64,000 bases of DNA, taken from NCBI RefSeq assembly GCF_037975245.1, contig NC_092562.1, positions 17,497,521 through 17,561,520 of the forward strand, written 5' to 3'. The notes under the pieces were generated by a model, which was given only the letters and a program-made list of their open reading frames with translations, was not told the origin of the DNA and ran no database searches. Shown here piece by piece: positions 31,990-45,500 of the stretch (position 1 is its first letter; every line of letters starts with the position of its first letter). The translations under genes and the position numbers were made by a program. This DNA comes from Apostichopus japonicus. Lineage: Eukaryota; Echinodermata; Holothuroidea; Aspidochirotida; Stichopodidae.

Positions 31990-33346
31990 ATACTGCTGGG
32001 AGGGGAGACACCAAGGTCTTTTAATACTTCAGTTACCCAATTAATGCTAACTAGATGCTCAATAATGCTTCCCACAATGGGGATGTTGGGTCTAGCAAAC
32101 CTTAAGTCTAGTGGACCCTCAATGTAATGGGCATCCCCCCCCCCCCCATGTTGGTACTGCATGTGGTATACTTTTGTTAGTGAAACTAAGAGTTTCATCC
32201 TAGTCATTACATTGAGGGATGCTCTTTATTAAACTCCCTTACTTCACTGCAGCGTATTGGTAATCAACTATTCTAGTTGTAATGTTGCTAGTACTGTATT
32301 GAGAATCCTTTTGTTAGTGAAACGAAGAGTTTAATGCTATCCATTACATTTAGGAGTACTCTCTAAGTGTCTACCTTCACAACATCATATAATAAATTAT
32401 TAACAATCCATTATCTCTTTATATTTATGGCAGAGCTGTAGTCGAGTCCAATTAGCCAGAGCCCGATCCAAGTCCGAGTCCATCTGGTTTGAGCCAAATA
32501 CAAGACCCCTCAAGTCCGAGCCGACTCCAGATACCAAAGATCACCTTTGGTAAAAATTCTTGAACTGTTATGATAATTATGCACCCAGGAGGAAATTTAC
32601 CTCATGCTATAATTTTTTCGGACCAGATAAGTGGCAGCAAGCTCTTCCTGGTTCATAAATGTTATAAAACTACTGGGAGGGGAGTCACCAAGGTCCTTCA
32701 ATACTTTCAGTTACCCAATAAATGCTAACTAGACGCTCAATAATGCTTCCCACAATGGGGGTGTTGGGTCTAGCAAACCTTAAGTCTAGTGGACCCTCAA
32801 TATAATGGGCATCCCTCTTGTTGGTACTGCATGTGGTATCCTTTTGTTAGTGCAACTAAGAGTTTTATCCTAGTCATTACATTGAGGGATGCTCTTTATT
32901 AAACTCCCTTTCTTCACTGCATCGTATTGGTGATCCATTATTTCAGCTGTAATGTTGCTACAGTAGTACTGTATTTGAGAATCCTTTTGTTAGTGAAACG
33001 AAGAGTTTAATACTATCCATTACATTTAGGAGTTAACTTTTTAAGTCTGTACCTTCTCATCATCATATAATAAATTATTAACAATCCATTATCTTTTTAT
33101 ATTTATGGCAGAGCTGTAGTAGAGTCCAATTAGCCAGAGTCTGAGCCAAGTCCGAGCCCACTTGGTATGAGCCAAATCCAAGACCCTTCAAGTCCGAGCC
33201 GACTCCAGATATTCAAATATGATCACCTTTGGTAAAAATTCTTGAACTGTTATGATAATTATTCACCCAGGAGGAAATTTACCTCATGCTATAATTTTTT
33301 TCGGACCAGATAAGTGGCAGCAAGCTTTTCCTGGTTCATAAATGTT
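31990..33346. repeat. Two-copy tandem duplication, unit ~677-683 bp
   Basis: Unit 1 is 31990-32663 and unit 2 is 32664-33346. Both run from GGGAGGGGAG-CACCAAGG through GGGTCTAGCAAACCTTAAGT and GGCAGAGCTGTAGT to CCTGGTTCATAAATGTT. There are scattered substitutions and a poly-C difference near 32140. Within each unit a shorter TTTTGTTAGTGAAAC block also recurs. Confidence 0.85.
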
Positions 33347-36257
33347 CAGCCCGGGCGCTCAACTTTCAAACCATGCAGGGAGAGGCAAAATCATATTCAA
33401 ACCACGACCACCGCCAGGTTAGAACATGCTTGTGAGAACCCTGCTCTACTAAAAGTGATATTCTAGTTACATTTAGGATTGCTCATTAAGATTTTCAAAT
33501 CATAATCATTGTCATGGTTGCTACTTTTTCTGATGTCATCATCATTTGTGAATTATTGTTATTGTTGCCATGTTACATTTGCCAGTATCAATTTTGCTTA
33601 TTGTTCTCTCAAAATTGCAGAGTAGAAGGAAGAAATGTTAGCTAATGGTTATTATACCATATGTTCTTGGTCTCTAAATTGTTTACGCTGAGGTCAGTAT
33701 GAACAGAAGTGTTTATAATTTAGTTTTCCTTTCTGTTAAAGTATTTTCTGAATCATTTCATTAATTTTATATTTATACTGGAATTTTCAGTAGGTGTTGG
33801 CTTCATTGAGGGTCAAAGGCTACTCAAGGTGAGTAGAGTAACATAGAGCATCTAACTCAACAAGGAAAAGTTGGTAGTCATATGTAGTGCATATAGGTTT
33901 CTGACATTGAGTACTATTCTATAAATTTGTACAGTATAGCAGAAGCCCATGTGATATAACTAGATATCTGAAACTGAAAGCCATGTTAACATGATAGTTC
34001 AATATTGGAATGATGAATGGAAGTTTGTATGCAGGTGTATCATGTGCTGAGTGCTCTTAGCCAAGTCAAAGGTTATTTGAGGCCAATATAGGTAAAATCT
34101 GAAAACCTTCATGATCCCATACTATCTAGTATCTTACTAGTAGCTGCTTTAATAGCTGAATCTTAGGGCAATTAATATATTTATCAGAACAAGTAATGTA
34201 CCTCAAAAGACTTCTTAAGCTCTTTTGAGCCCCATTCAATATTTCAGTGTATTAACTTCATCATTCTTTTAACAAATTTACTCCAAATTGCTAGTTTCAT
34301 GTTCTGGCAATGAACCTTTGTCATATCATGTTGCATGAGTGCTGTAACTGGTTTACAAGCTTGCAAAAGTCTTAAAAGGAGGATAGGGTGTTGGGATAAA
34401 TAGTTCAAAATAATATTACCAAAATGGTACCATATTTTGCTTTTCATTTTTCCCATATGTTGCCACTGCTTGAATAAGACTAGTTGATAGGACTTTTTGT
34501 GAGCTCCACCTTTGACAACAAGGTACAGTAGACTTCAACTGCATCTTGTTGGCAACATCCTAGGAAAGTTTCAATAAACACAGATGTTTCTCTAAATGAG
34601 GAATCTGTGAACATTTCAATACTGCGAGTCTTTATTGGACATTTCAGCAGGAGGCAATAACCAATTCTGCTACCGTTACATACTGTAGGTCCTTCATAAA
34701 ATGCCACTTAAAGAACTGTATTACTTCCTTGGGAAGGTGAATTTTGTTGTCAAATACAACATCTGTCAAATATTTAGTTTCCCAACCTGTCCAACTCCCC
34801 CCCCCCCACCCCTCCATTTATCCCGAGTAGTTTACAGAAACTGGGACAGAACATTGTTTTGTGGGAAACAAGGTTAAATAATGTTGTTTGAGGTATTGAG
34901 CATTTATCTATATGTCCCTTTGGAATCTAGATAGGAGGAAGTAGCAAACAATGCAAGGAAAACATGAAGTTCAAGTGGATGCTTTAATTGCTTTTACCCA
35001 AAACATTGCTATATTCATTGATAAATATAATCCACTTCAAATTCAGTACCATTATACAACATGCAAAAGAGTTATGATATTGATGTACTTTCAGAATTTA
35101 GACCATTGCAGGGGAACAAGTTTAACATTGGTTTTTAATTTGACTGTATGTAGAAAACACACATAATGAACCTCAGATACAATGTCGTGTAAATACATAT
35201 TACTGCTAGGAGCTGTTTAACAAACAGTGAAAGAAAAATTTATTACTTGACTATCAAGAGATTCGCAGAACTCCACTCCTTCAACAATATTTACAGTGGT
35301 GCAGACTTCAAAGCAGTGCAAGGGCAACAACTGCCTATCTCTTTAAGAAATTTCCAAGTGCTTTCATTTCTAGCATTTGCATATGTTCAAAAGAAAAATG
35401 ACAAATTAAAAGATGTGGTCTTTTCAACATGTTACCACATCTCCCCCCCCCCCCTCTCTCCCCCATCAAAAAAGTATTGCATGTACAGCAGTAACCCTTT
35501 TTGTACATGTGCAATATATGGGGCAGAGCCTTATTCATGACTTGACCAAGCCCTTTATCCATTTGAATAGCACAAGTTATGTCAGTGGTATTCACATCAA
35601 TGCCTCATAGAAAATGTGCCTCATGGTCAATTTTCTAGCTGATAGCATGAATGAGAATGAGCTGAAGTTGTAGAAGTTGCTTTGTTTATATATTTCTGAA
35701 AGTAACATGAAATTTCATATTGATTTTTAATGAAAATATTTGCATTTATCAGTAATAAACAGAAATAAGACATAATGATTTCTGCTATAGTGTCTTATCT
35801 CTGCCTCTTATGTTAAAATTGGGTTCATTGGTTGGTCCTTGTACTTCGAACATATTGCTCCCTAACTCAGCAAACCCATATTCGATCTGAAGATGCTAAT
35901 TCAGACAGCTTACTGTTCTAGCAAGTTCTCGACCAATTATATTGATGAATTTGCATCTGGATGAATTTGCACTGGATGAATTTGAATCATGCCAACTATG
36001 TAAGGAGCCATTTCTTTAAACCTTGCAAGACTGGTCTATAGAGTTTCAGCTAATTTAATACAAGCCGATCCATGAAGAATTCAAATACTGTGTAATCCTA
36101 TCCTACTTCAAAGGTGTACGTGGTCGAAAGGTTTCCTAGTAAAATTACTGGTCCTTTCAGATCTGCAACTTCATCTTGAGAACTTCTTTTTGGTCACATA
36201 GTAGCTTGAAACAATTGAAAGTTGGAAACAGTACTTTGAAGATATGTGCTTCGGCAC
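33347..36257. other. Unassigned sequence
   Basis: Homopolymer C runs at about 34798 and 35443. No gene, TIR pair or array recognised. Confidence 0.4.
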
Positions 36258-36265
36258 CAGGTACC

Positions 36266-36818
36266 CAGTGGCGTAGCCACGGGGGGGGGGGGGAGGGGAG
36301 GGGGGGGGGAGACAGCCCCATGAAAGCTTGTCGCCCGCCCACTGGGATTTTGGGTGTCGAAAAAATTACATGTGCGAAAAATATATCATTCATTGGTCTG
36401 CATGGTATCGAATCTCCATGATGACCACTCATGAACGACCCTTCGACCGCGGACCGGCGGTAGGCTATAGTTGCTGAAAAACCTGACGTTACATAGCGCA
36501 TAGGCCGAGATATGTCATGATATTTCAAAGCAGATTGTCTTTTTTCTTCTATTTCTCTAAACTATTTGATGACCATATCAAGACATGGGGATCTCAAAAT
36601 AAAGGATGTTGTGAAACTTTAGAGCAGCTTACAAGGTCTGGGAAGTGTTATTTCCAACGATCTAGGAGGTCTTTATAGCTGAAAATTTCCCGTACGCTGA
36701 GCGCCAACCCATGGTGGCAATCCACTCAGGTAGTAACAAGACGCCCTCCCAGGAATTGGTCAAGCCCCCCCCCCAAGCGCCCACCCCCTCCAATGGAACA
36801 ATCCTGGCTACGTCACTG
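36266..36818. mobile_element. hAT-like MITE with 8-bp TSD
   Basis: The left end CAGTGGCGTAGCCACGG and right end CCTGGCTACGTCACTG are inverse complements (CAGTGRCGTAGCCA). They are flanked by the 8-bp near-perfect duplication CAGGTACC (36258-36265) and CATGTACC (36819-36826). CAGTG ends plus an 8-bp TSD fit hAT. 553 bp, no transposase. Confidence 0.75.
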
Positions 36819-37013
36819 CATGTACCACAGGTTTATCTGATATCAAAGTGAAAGCGGCTTTCCACAAGAATAAAGAAAGCATATCTACATTTTTGTGTAA
36901 CACCTACACAACTCAATCCCCACGCAAACAAGACTACCTACGTATACAGTTTTCATTGAGGATTCCAATAATTCCTGCAATTTCCTACCAATAACATATG
37001 GAAAGTCACTCCT

Positions 37014-37395
37014 GTTATCGTGGAGGAGCTAGGGGTATTGGTAAGAGGGGGTGAGAATGGTCTGTATGGGCGCTTTCGACTTTATCTAAGCGGAGCGCCA
37101 CCACAGGTTGGCGCAGAGCGTACAGAAATCTTTTGAGTAAAGATACTCCCTATATGGCCGGAAATGACCCTTTCCGGGCCTTGCTAATTTGCAGATAAAC
37201 GAAGAATAAATAGGTGTCATCGCCAACAAAATGTGACAAATGTCAATAGGTAGATGAGAGCGCCATAAAAAAGTCAATAATCGTAGTCAATAAGTAAAAA
37301 AAGTGATAAATAGCTGAAAAGGGCGCCAGCAGTCCATATGAGTCCGTTGGGGGGGGGGGCATCCGCCCCCTGACTGTATTGACGCTCCGCCACTG
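37014..37395. mobile_element. hAT-like MITE, copy 1 of a second family
   Basis: From TGGAGGAGCTAGGGGTATTG to GACGCTCCGCCACTG. The interior TTTCGACTTTATCTAAGCGG is shared with the copies at 39125 and (inverted) 50573. No clear target duplication. Confidence 0.65.
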
Positions 37396-38094
37396 TTGAG
37401 AGCTCAGTGTAAGAAAAGAAGGGGGAGAGGGACGGTATTTTTTAACGGTTTGGGTGAGCGTCTGCAATGATTCGTAATGACATGTTATCGCAAGCGTTCA
37501 ACATGCTCAAATAAAAAGAATGAATGAGGAGGAATTCATATCACTTTTTAATCATTTTCTTGAAACAAATTGAGCGAATTGATCGCTAGTAATCTTGAAA
37601 TTGGTTTTATCACGGTCATTGTCATGTTTCTCATATGTACCTTTCTCATATAAAAGAATTCTGTACGTAATGTTATCAGAAATACTTTTAAAATGACACC
37701 AAAGAGATTAAAAATTCTTATCGAATTTGTTAATAATATTGTCTTTTAAGAGACACCGTAGACACGTTGCTCGGTTGGGTTTACTGCAATAGTGGCAAAT
37801 GGAGACCAATATCCGCACTTAGTGGACCTAATGTTATAGTCGTGCATTGACCTTGAACAGAGGGGCCTACCGTGAAAACGTACGGAAAATTCATCCTTTT
37901 ATATCTCAGCGAGACAATTCCACTGGATACAATAATACGACTCAAAAGTCCTTAGATGTGGTCATCATAACAATCACAATAAAAGATATGTATGAAAAGC
38001 AGATTAAAGATATGATGGAAACTCAAATGTGGACCAAAAACACGATGTCCCTACGGATGCTGTTTAGTGACATTTACATAATTTGTGTGTAGTA

Positions 38095-39020
38095 GGTTCC
38101 GTAGCTCTTTTGTGGAAAAACTTTGTAATATGCTTAAATTTGGTAGTTCATCCATGCTTTAGATTAATGAGAGACATAGATCATTACGTTTTATGAGGAG
38201 GGAGGCTATTTTTAAAAATCTGGGTAATAGGTACTGTAACTCTTTTCTTGGAGAAAGCTTGGAATATGCGGATAAGGAAGAAAGTTTCGAGTTCCTCCCA
38301 CGCATTAGATAAATGAGGGACCTAGTTCGGCACGCTTTGCGAGGATATCTCATATATTATGTGTAAGAGAAGCGGTGATTGTAAGAAAGGGAAGGGGAGA
38401 ATGGGGGGGGGGGTAAATGATGTAACCAGGGGGACCTAATAATTTTTCCTAAATGAGATTTAAAAAATTCATTAATGTAAGTAAATTTCATTACTGCCTG
38501 CTCTCGCTGATTTCTTTTAACCCTATAGAGCGGAGTGTGTGAGGTGAAGAAGGGTAGGGCAGGATGGGGGAGGGATGATAAATGACGATGTAACCAGGGG
38601 GCTGATAATTCGTTCAATAAGAGATTTGAATATATATATATATATATATATATGTAAGTTTATATCATTACTGCCTGCTCTCACTGATTTCTTTCAACCC
38701 TAAGTTACGCTTATCGGAAGACTATACGCCGATAATACAATTCTTTAACAAGGAGATGCTTCTAATTTATTAAACTGTGTAACTTTCACTAATCTATTTG
38801 GAAAAAATGCTTTTAAGTTGAAAGACTCAGTAAGGATCAATTAAGTAGAACAAAGATCGTTGCGTGCTGCGTGTAACGATGAAGTTTCCTACATTGGGAT
38901 GGAAGAGTATCAGGGAGTGTAAGATTGAGTGGGAAGTTAAATGACGGTGTAACTGAGAAATTAAAAAAAAAAATCTTAGTGATAAAATCATTATTGCTTG
39001 CTCTTTGCTGATTTAACATT
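38095..39020. repeat. Diverged tandem duplications (~130 and ~170 bp)
   Basis: A GTAACTCTTTT...AATATGC...ATTAGAT-AATGAG block occurs at about 38095-38200 and 38230-38330. An AAATGA-GATGTAACCAGGGGG to CATTACTGCCTGCTCTC block occurs at about 38390-38520 and 38575-38700, with a weaker third at 38935-39020. Confidence 0.6.
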
Positions 39021-39124
39021 AGAATAAGTGTCTCTAATCATTAGATATTCCTTTAACATACGAGGTTCGGTTGGGGAGGGGGGGGGGGATACTAGACGGA
39101 TTGACGGGGAAGAAGATTGGGAGC

Positions 39125-39454
39125 CAGTGGCGGAGCTAGGGATATTGGTCAGAGGGGCGAGAAAGGTCTGTACGGGCGCTTTCGACTTTATCTAAGCGGA
39201 GCGCCACCACAGGTTGGCGCAGAGCGTACAGAAATCTTTTGAGTAAAGATACTCCCTATATCGCCGGAAATGACCCTTTCGGTATAGGTGTTATCGCCAA
39301 CAAAATGTGACAAATGTCAATAGGTAGATGAGAGCGCAATAAAAAAGTATATAATCGCGAATAAGTAAAAAGTGGTGAATAGCTGAAAAGGGCGCCAGCT
39401 TCCCATTTGAGTCCGCCCCCCCCCCCGCCTGACTGTATGGACGCTCCACCACTG
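39125..39454. mobile_element. hAT-like MITE, copy 2
   Basis: CAGTGGCGGAGCTAGGG at the left and the inverse of CAGTGGTGGAGCGTCCATAC at the right. The interior is almost the same as 37040-37390, with a short deletion. Confidence 0.7.
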
Positions 39455-39732
39455 CCTGTTATGACATTAGAAACAAATACTGATATGAGATGAGTGTGGT
39501 ATATACCTACTGACGACTGATAACAGTATTATAATGCATGTTCTAGCCTTTTGAAATCGTATGAATCTAGCAGACAACATACAGGTACCGTCTGGTACCA
39601 TTATCCGTTTTGAGTGCTATTTAGGGGTTCTAGGACAAAATCCCCTGGACAATATCCCCCTGACCCATACAAAGCCTGCCTGCAACAACCAGGGATGGCC
39701 CAGGTGTGACAGTCAAGGCATGGGACATTGCA

Positions 39733-40345
39733 CTGGTTAGGGTAACGTTCAGGGGATTGGTCAGGGGACTTGTCAGGGTACTAGTGAGGGTACTGGCGAG
39801 TGTAACTGTGAGGGCTCCTGTTAGGGTACCTGTGAGGGTACCGGTCAAGGTACTGGTCAGGGTACCGGTCATCATACTGGTCACTCTACCAGTCAGGGTT
39901 CCACTCAGTGTACTGGTTAGGGTACTGGTCAGGATACCAGTCCGGATACTGGTCAGGGGACTGGTCGGGAGATCATTGAGGGTAATTGCGAGGCTACCTG
40001 TTAGTGTGGCCATGGGATATAGCTCCATGATGTGACATTTAAGGGACCGGTCAAGGTACTGGTCAAATTACTGTTTATTGTACCAGTACTAGTAAGGGTA
40101 CGTGTCAGAGTATGTGTCAGGGTGCCTTTCAGGATACCAGTTGGGATACCGGTCGAGGTACGGGCCGGGGTACAGTCCAGGGTACTGGTCAGGGAGGGGT
40201 ACCGGTGGGGGTAACTGTCAGGCTCACTATTAAGGTACCGGTCGGGGTATGGTCGGAGTACTGGTCCGGGAACCACTGAGAGTACCAATGGAAATACTGG
40301 TGAGGGTACCGGATGACGGTACTGGATGACGATACCGGGGACCGG
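39733..40345. repeat. 12-bp minisatellite, unit GGTCAGGGTACT
   Basis: Successive 12-mers such as GGTCAAGGTACT, GGTCAGGGTACC, GGTCATCATACT and AGTCAGGGTTCC, with an interruption around 40015-40050. Both strands give long Val/Leu- or Thr/Leu-rich frames that are artefacts. Confidence 0.92.
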
Positions 40346-40376
40346 GATGACGCATTTTTGTAAAGAATTGATGGGA

Positions 40377-40488
40377 TTTTTTATAGCTTGGGGAGATTTT
40401 GGCTTGGGTGGATTTGGTCCTAGGGGGATTTTGGCTCTGGGGGATTTTGTCCTAGGGGGACTTTGTCCGGGGGGATTTTGTCCTGTCA
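40377..40488. repeat. ~16-bp repeat GGGGGATTTTGTCCTA
   Basis: About six units that merge into the right TIR of the MULE-like element. Two inverted units at 39640-39665 form the left TIR. Confidence 0.85.
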
Positions 40489-40499
40489 CCCTATTTAGG

Positions 40500-43400
40500 T
40501 ATTACTATTGGACCAAAAACAGTATTAATGTCGGCACGAAACAAACGTTAAAGAAAGCTCAAATGTTGTTTGTCCATCTCTAACATCCCTGGTGGAACCA
40601 TGGAAATATTTGAAAATTGTCAGCACTGTGGCAAGTCCCCAGACATTTTGATATGTTACCATTATAGTTAACAAATTGGGTAAAGCCTGTTCAGGGAATG
40701 ATGATAAGCAGCCCCTCCACTTTTATGTGTTTGACAAAATACTATACACACTCAAAGCCAGATTTTTAAAGCAAAAAAATTATGGCTCAGGAACTAATGG
40801 TATACTGGCAGTTTTGAAATAAAATCGACAGTGAATATTACATGAATTGCATCAGAACATAATTTAAGTAATGTATAAATGCATGCGCAGTTGCAACTGT
40901 TCACTGTATGTTTATTTTTTTTCACTCCTCAGAGGAATACTGCTACAAACAGTCACAACAACAAACAATTTTCAATTGATCAGGAATACATCAGAAAGTG
41001 TCCCTTTCTGTTCACTACTGTACAGTATACTGTGTTGCTGACTCAAAACATAAACAGAGATAGAGGCAGTGTATGTGATTGCTTAAAATTCATCAAAAGT
41101 TGTTGACGATTTGTTTTTTTTAAAACTTCTACCCAGAAATCTGGCTTATTACCAAACACATACAGTAGTGGAGATTAGCATGATATTAAAGACGAGACAC
41201 AATACAAATTGTACAATCATATTCAAGCAGTTGATTGTATTTTCAATCCCAGTTTATATTTTCCACAAGATTTATTTCACATAAACCAGGATACTTGCAC
41301 TATTTCATGACCTCTCTCATACATGAGAAACATTTTGGGAACTAACTTATACCTCAAGTATTTATCTAGACTTACCAGTATAGGCTGTATCTAATACCGT
41401 AACCAATGCAAATTACCACAATATCATGGAGTTTCCATGCTTGGAGGGACAAAATTATACACAATACCCCTGGATTGCACAATTTCATACCTATAGTTAC
41501 AACTGTTGTGGTTTTACAGTATGTTTCATTGGGCTGCACTAGGTTTCCATGACATTGGTGCTAGTTGCATGTGCCTTTGCTGTATTCACTCCCCTCAATT
41601 TTGAGGGGAAATAATTTAATTTTGTTAAAAGAATAAACTGGTTCTTGGTGTAATAAAAGACCACAAGCTTTCAGTAATTAAGTCAGGCCTAACATTGTAA
41701 ACTTTTCCCATAGCATAACCCCTGAACCCCACTTGTAGAATTGTGAAACTGTGGTTCAGAAACAATGCAGTGTACCCCTGGAGATTTTGAGGGATAAAAG
41801 TTTGAAAGATTTTTATAATAGTAATCTGCTTAACAAATACCCTTAGTCCTGCACAAGTATCTGTGTGGTGGTTGTTGAAAATTACTGTACAATGGCTTGC
41901 TGATCTTGCTTGGAATACAAAATTAAAACATCTTAAAACATGAGAAATGCATTTAAGAACAGTTAAAGCAAGGTAAGGCAGCAAAATATCCAGTAACCTC
42001 AACACTTAAGCATCAGGACCACTTCAGTTGTATAACAAGTTCCATGTTCTTGACAAGCAGCTGCAAATGTTCCCTAATACTTACAAAAACATGTAGTGCC
42101 ACAATGTCACCAAACTAAAATATTTCAAGAAGTACATTGCAAAAGAATGAGTCCATTTATACAGTTAAATATGTAGAAGACTTCCCATGAAGTCATGAAG
42201 ACTGGTCTGCATTCTCTTGGTTCTGTCTGCTTGAAGCTTATAATATTAATTTCCTCTATCTTTTATATGGTGTAACAGTGTAACATATCCTGGAACTAGT
42301 TAGTTTTCTGTTACTGCTCTGCATTTATGTGAAGCAAATACTACATTACTGTGCCAATCCAACAACTATTCCCAGCAACTTCCTTACTCCATTGAAAGAT
42401 GTGCTGTGTCCCAGAGGATATACATGAGATGTGTGAATCTACTTCGCGATTTACAGGACATACTTTTGCTTTGCTTGGCATCGGCTTCTATGCAAGCTTT
42501 TAATTGATAAGCCCAACAAGGAGCTACTGTATACCACTATGTACAGCATGATGAAAAGCTTGGTTGATGATTGTATTCACCCCACTGTAAACTGTGTGAT
42601 AATCCTGCCTGGCATTTCTAATTAGAGCATATCCTTTGCTGTATTAGCCTGTAGATCTATCCATCTGTTGGTACGAAAAGAAAAACTTTCTCTTAAAGAT
42701 ATGCTGATGTGGTCCCAATTATAGCACGCGCAATATAGCTTGGAATGTTTTGCGATTACCGATTAGACCTCACATGACCTCACACTCTACAAATAAGAAA
42801 ACAATGAACTGCTTTACAAAACTAAATCTCCTGTAATTCAGCCAATATTTTAATCATCTCACAACCTTTCATATATACTATTTTCACTGTAAATTTCAAT
42901 TCGTTTATCCATCCCATTTTGGGCCCATTAATTCTTGATTCATCTTGCCTTGTATACAACATTACACATTTTATTTATGCAGCCATGCATTCAATTGGAG
43001 CTGAAACAGCTCCCTACCATAGCAAGTGCTTTTAAAAGTTGCAAGTCATTCAAGCTTTACCAATTGTAAAGATTTCAAAATTTAAATATACATGTACATT
43101 TTATGTGGACCTAGCCTGACAATTTGGTGTTGTCTTGCATTGACCTTTAAGATTAAAAACCAGAGAGTGGATATAGCTCTAGTGTAGTTAAATACTATGG
43201 ACATAGAGGAAAAGATACCACCACATTAACCAGATCATACAAAAGTTTTCATCCCTTCTGATTGTTTCTTTCTTCATTCCATAACTTTGGAATAAATTAC
43301 CTCAGATGTTACTCGTATTTGAGATAATAGAGTCCTATGGTATCAAGTTTATGCGATGTCAAACCTACAGAATATTAACTTACTTTTTGGTTAATTCAGA

Positions 43401-44303
43401 AAATATCTTCCATTTTGCTGTCAATGATGCAGTAGGTCACCACATCAGTCTATCCCAGACGGCATCTGTGCTCTAGCTATGACTGCTACCGTTCCAACAT
43501 TGACTTTTTCACTGCATGGCAGCTACATCGTACAGTGTTATTCCCTTGGATAGTGGGCTGTTGTCATTCATCTTGAGGTTGAGAATGTTGATCATCAAAT
43601 TTGTCTGAGAAAACATTAACAGTGCCAATCAAATAAATATCAAATGGTCAGAGTGTAGATGTGCATTATTTCAATTTTTTATTGTACACTTCTCTCCAAT
43701 ATATTTTGGGCCAATACAGAGCTCAGATCTTTAACACTGAATATTGCACATTTAGTCAACTTGGTATTACTTATGGATCTAAATAGACTTAACAAAATGA
43801 CTTACAGTATATGCAAGGGAGGGGATAGAAGGCTTTATCAAATTTTTGTGTTATATAGATTTTTGGAGGATGTTAACTTTTAATTAGGTGCACTCAGCTT
43901 TTGTAATAGTTACATTATGGAAATGTACTGACTCAATAACCTTTTGGATGCATGGCATTGTTATTTTGTACAAATTTTGGCTAGTTATAAATAAGACACT
44001 TGAAACACAATGCATCACTTGAGAGACTTAGATTAAAGGTATTCTGCATTGGCCCAAATTTGATGCTGGATTTTCAAGTATTATATCCTTTAACTGTTTT
44101 TATTGATACCCTCACTGGGATATTCAGACATCTTACAGTACAGTGGTGTTTAGAATGTCTGAGAATATTTTGGAGAGTAAAGACTTCCAAGAACTTTTTG
44201 AAAAGTTCTAGCAATTAGAGCATCTCTTATTCAATACAGGCTACTTGTAAGTTACATTTGCATGGTGACTTCAGTCTCTAATAATCTAGGCATAGCTACT
44301 GTA
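40500..44303. other. Unassigned AT-rich sequence
   Basis: Frequent CTGTACAGTA motifs, no defensible exon. The - strand 126-codon frame at 42005-41625 has no motif and no splice support. Confidence 0.4.
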
Positions 44304-44914
44304 CAGTATAGTAAAGGCTTCATAATTGACGCACCCCCGTAATTGACGCACCTTAAATTATTACTAGCAACGATGCAGCAGGCCACCTAAACTTTTTTGC
44401 AGTCAAACAGAATTACATATTTCATGAGTTTGAATCCATTTGAGGTATTTGCTGACCAAAGTTTGGTATATTTTAAGCTTTTAACACCCCTCCCCCCAGT
44501 TTTGCACGTTTTTTGGCCATTTGGAAATCTTACACCCTTAAAATACCCAACATTACCTCAATATGATAACACTACTCTCTGGGACATGACCTGTCAGAGC
44601 TTAGAGGCTCAGAGCATAGCAAACAGCAACTAAAGTCAATGGATGTATACTAAGGCCTACACTACAGTTAGCTTATCGACGAATGTGTCAATTTAGGGGT
44701 ATGAAAGAACTTGACACGGCAGACATTTTGTGGTCAAATTCTGCTCAATTGTACGGTGCATAAGCACAGAACCTTAAATATTTTGAGATCAGAACATTTC
44801 TGAGGAACTACACATATGAAAAACACATACAGTTGAGTAATTTGGATTTTTCCTTGATAGATATCATTGATCAAATCCTTAAGTGCGTCAATTGTAAGCC
44901 CACCATGCTACAGT
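44304..44914. mobile_element. 'GACGCACC' MITE, copy C (compact)
   Basis: Left end CATAATTGACGCACCCCCG plus a second TAATTGACGCACC. The right end, AAGTGCGTCAATTGTAAGCC, is its inverse. 611 bp; shows the short form of the family. Confidence 0.75.
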
Positions 44915-45309
44915 ATCTGGTCATGATTAGGGCAATGTACAGTAACATAAGTGTCCAGCAAAATCTAAGGCCATATATGATACATACATGCACAGTAGGC
45001 TAAGAAGTTAAGCTGACCTACTTGAAATCTAATTTCTCTGGCAGTTGGTATTAATTTGTAGCTCAAACTACAGACCAGTTTACCCTTGACCCAATGCTAA
45101 GGTAGTGTTAGGACTTGGACTATGGCCTAGGCTACAGCCGAACGTAGGCTAGGCCTTACAAGTTTTAGGCTAGAAGCTAGTCTAGACTATAGCATTGAAA
45201 TATGGATATGAACAAATAACGGATCTGTATGCAACAACGTTATAATATCAACGTTATTAATATCACCAAACTTTATTGACTAATCTCATGGACCTTACCT
45301 GAAGTTGTT

Positions 45310-45500
45310 GGTGAGACGTTTTCGTGTTAACGGTACTTTTTTAAGAAAAAGTCAACAAGGAAAGAACCTGGGCACGAAAACCAAACTACCCGGCGAACGA
45401 CTGACCCGATCTCAAGCCCCAGTCCCCTTGCATCGAGAGGGAACAGATACTACACATCATCTTATATTAGCCGAAACTGTTATTGGGTTGCATGCAATGC
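45310..45500 (-). promoter_or_regulatory. CpG-dense possible 5' exon on the - strand
   Basis: Read on the - strand, a CpG-rich stretch ends in CAACTTCAG followed by the consensus donor GTAAGG (45302-45297). No long open frame, so at most a non-coding first exon. The downstream exons were not found. Confidence 0.3.

Larger units (their letters stand above)
39626..40490. mobile_element. Second MULE-like TIR element with 9-bp TSD
   Basis: Left end GGTTCTAGGACAAAATCCCC; the inverse complement of the right end is GGTGACAGGACAAAATCCCC. Both continue into further GGACAA-TCCCC units. The flanks carry an exact 9-bp duplication, CTATTTAGG, at 39617-39625 and 40491-40499. 865 bp, filled by minisatellite, no transposase. 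By TSD length I place it with Mutator-like elements. Confidence 0.75.

Noticed and set aside
39630-40489. Thr/Leu- and Val-rich repeat proteins
   Set aside because: Translations of the GGTCAGGGTACT minisatellite inside the MULE-like element.
41625-42005. 126-codon - strand frame
   Set aside because: No recognisable domain and no supporting exon.
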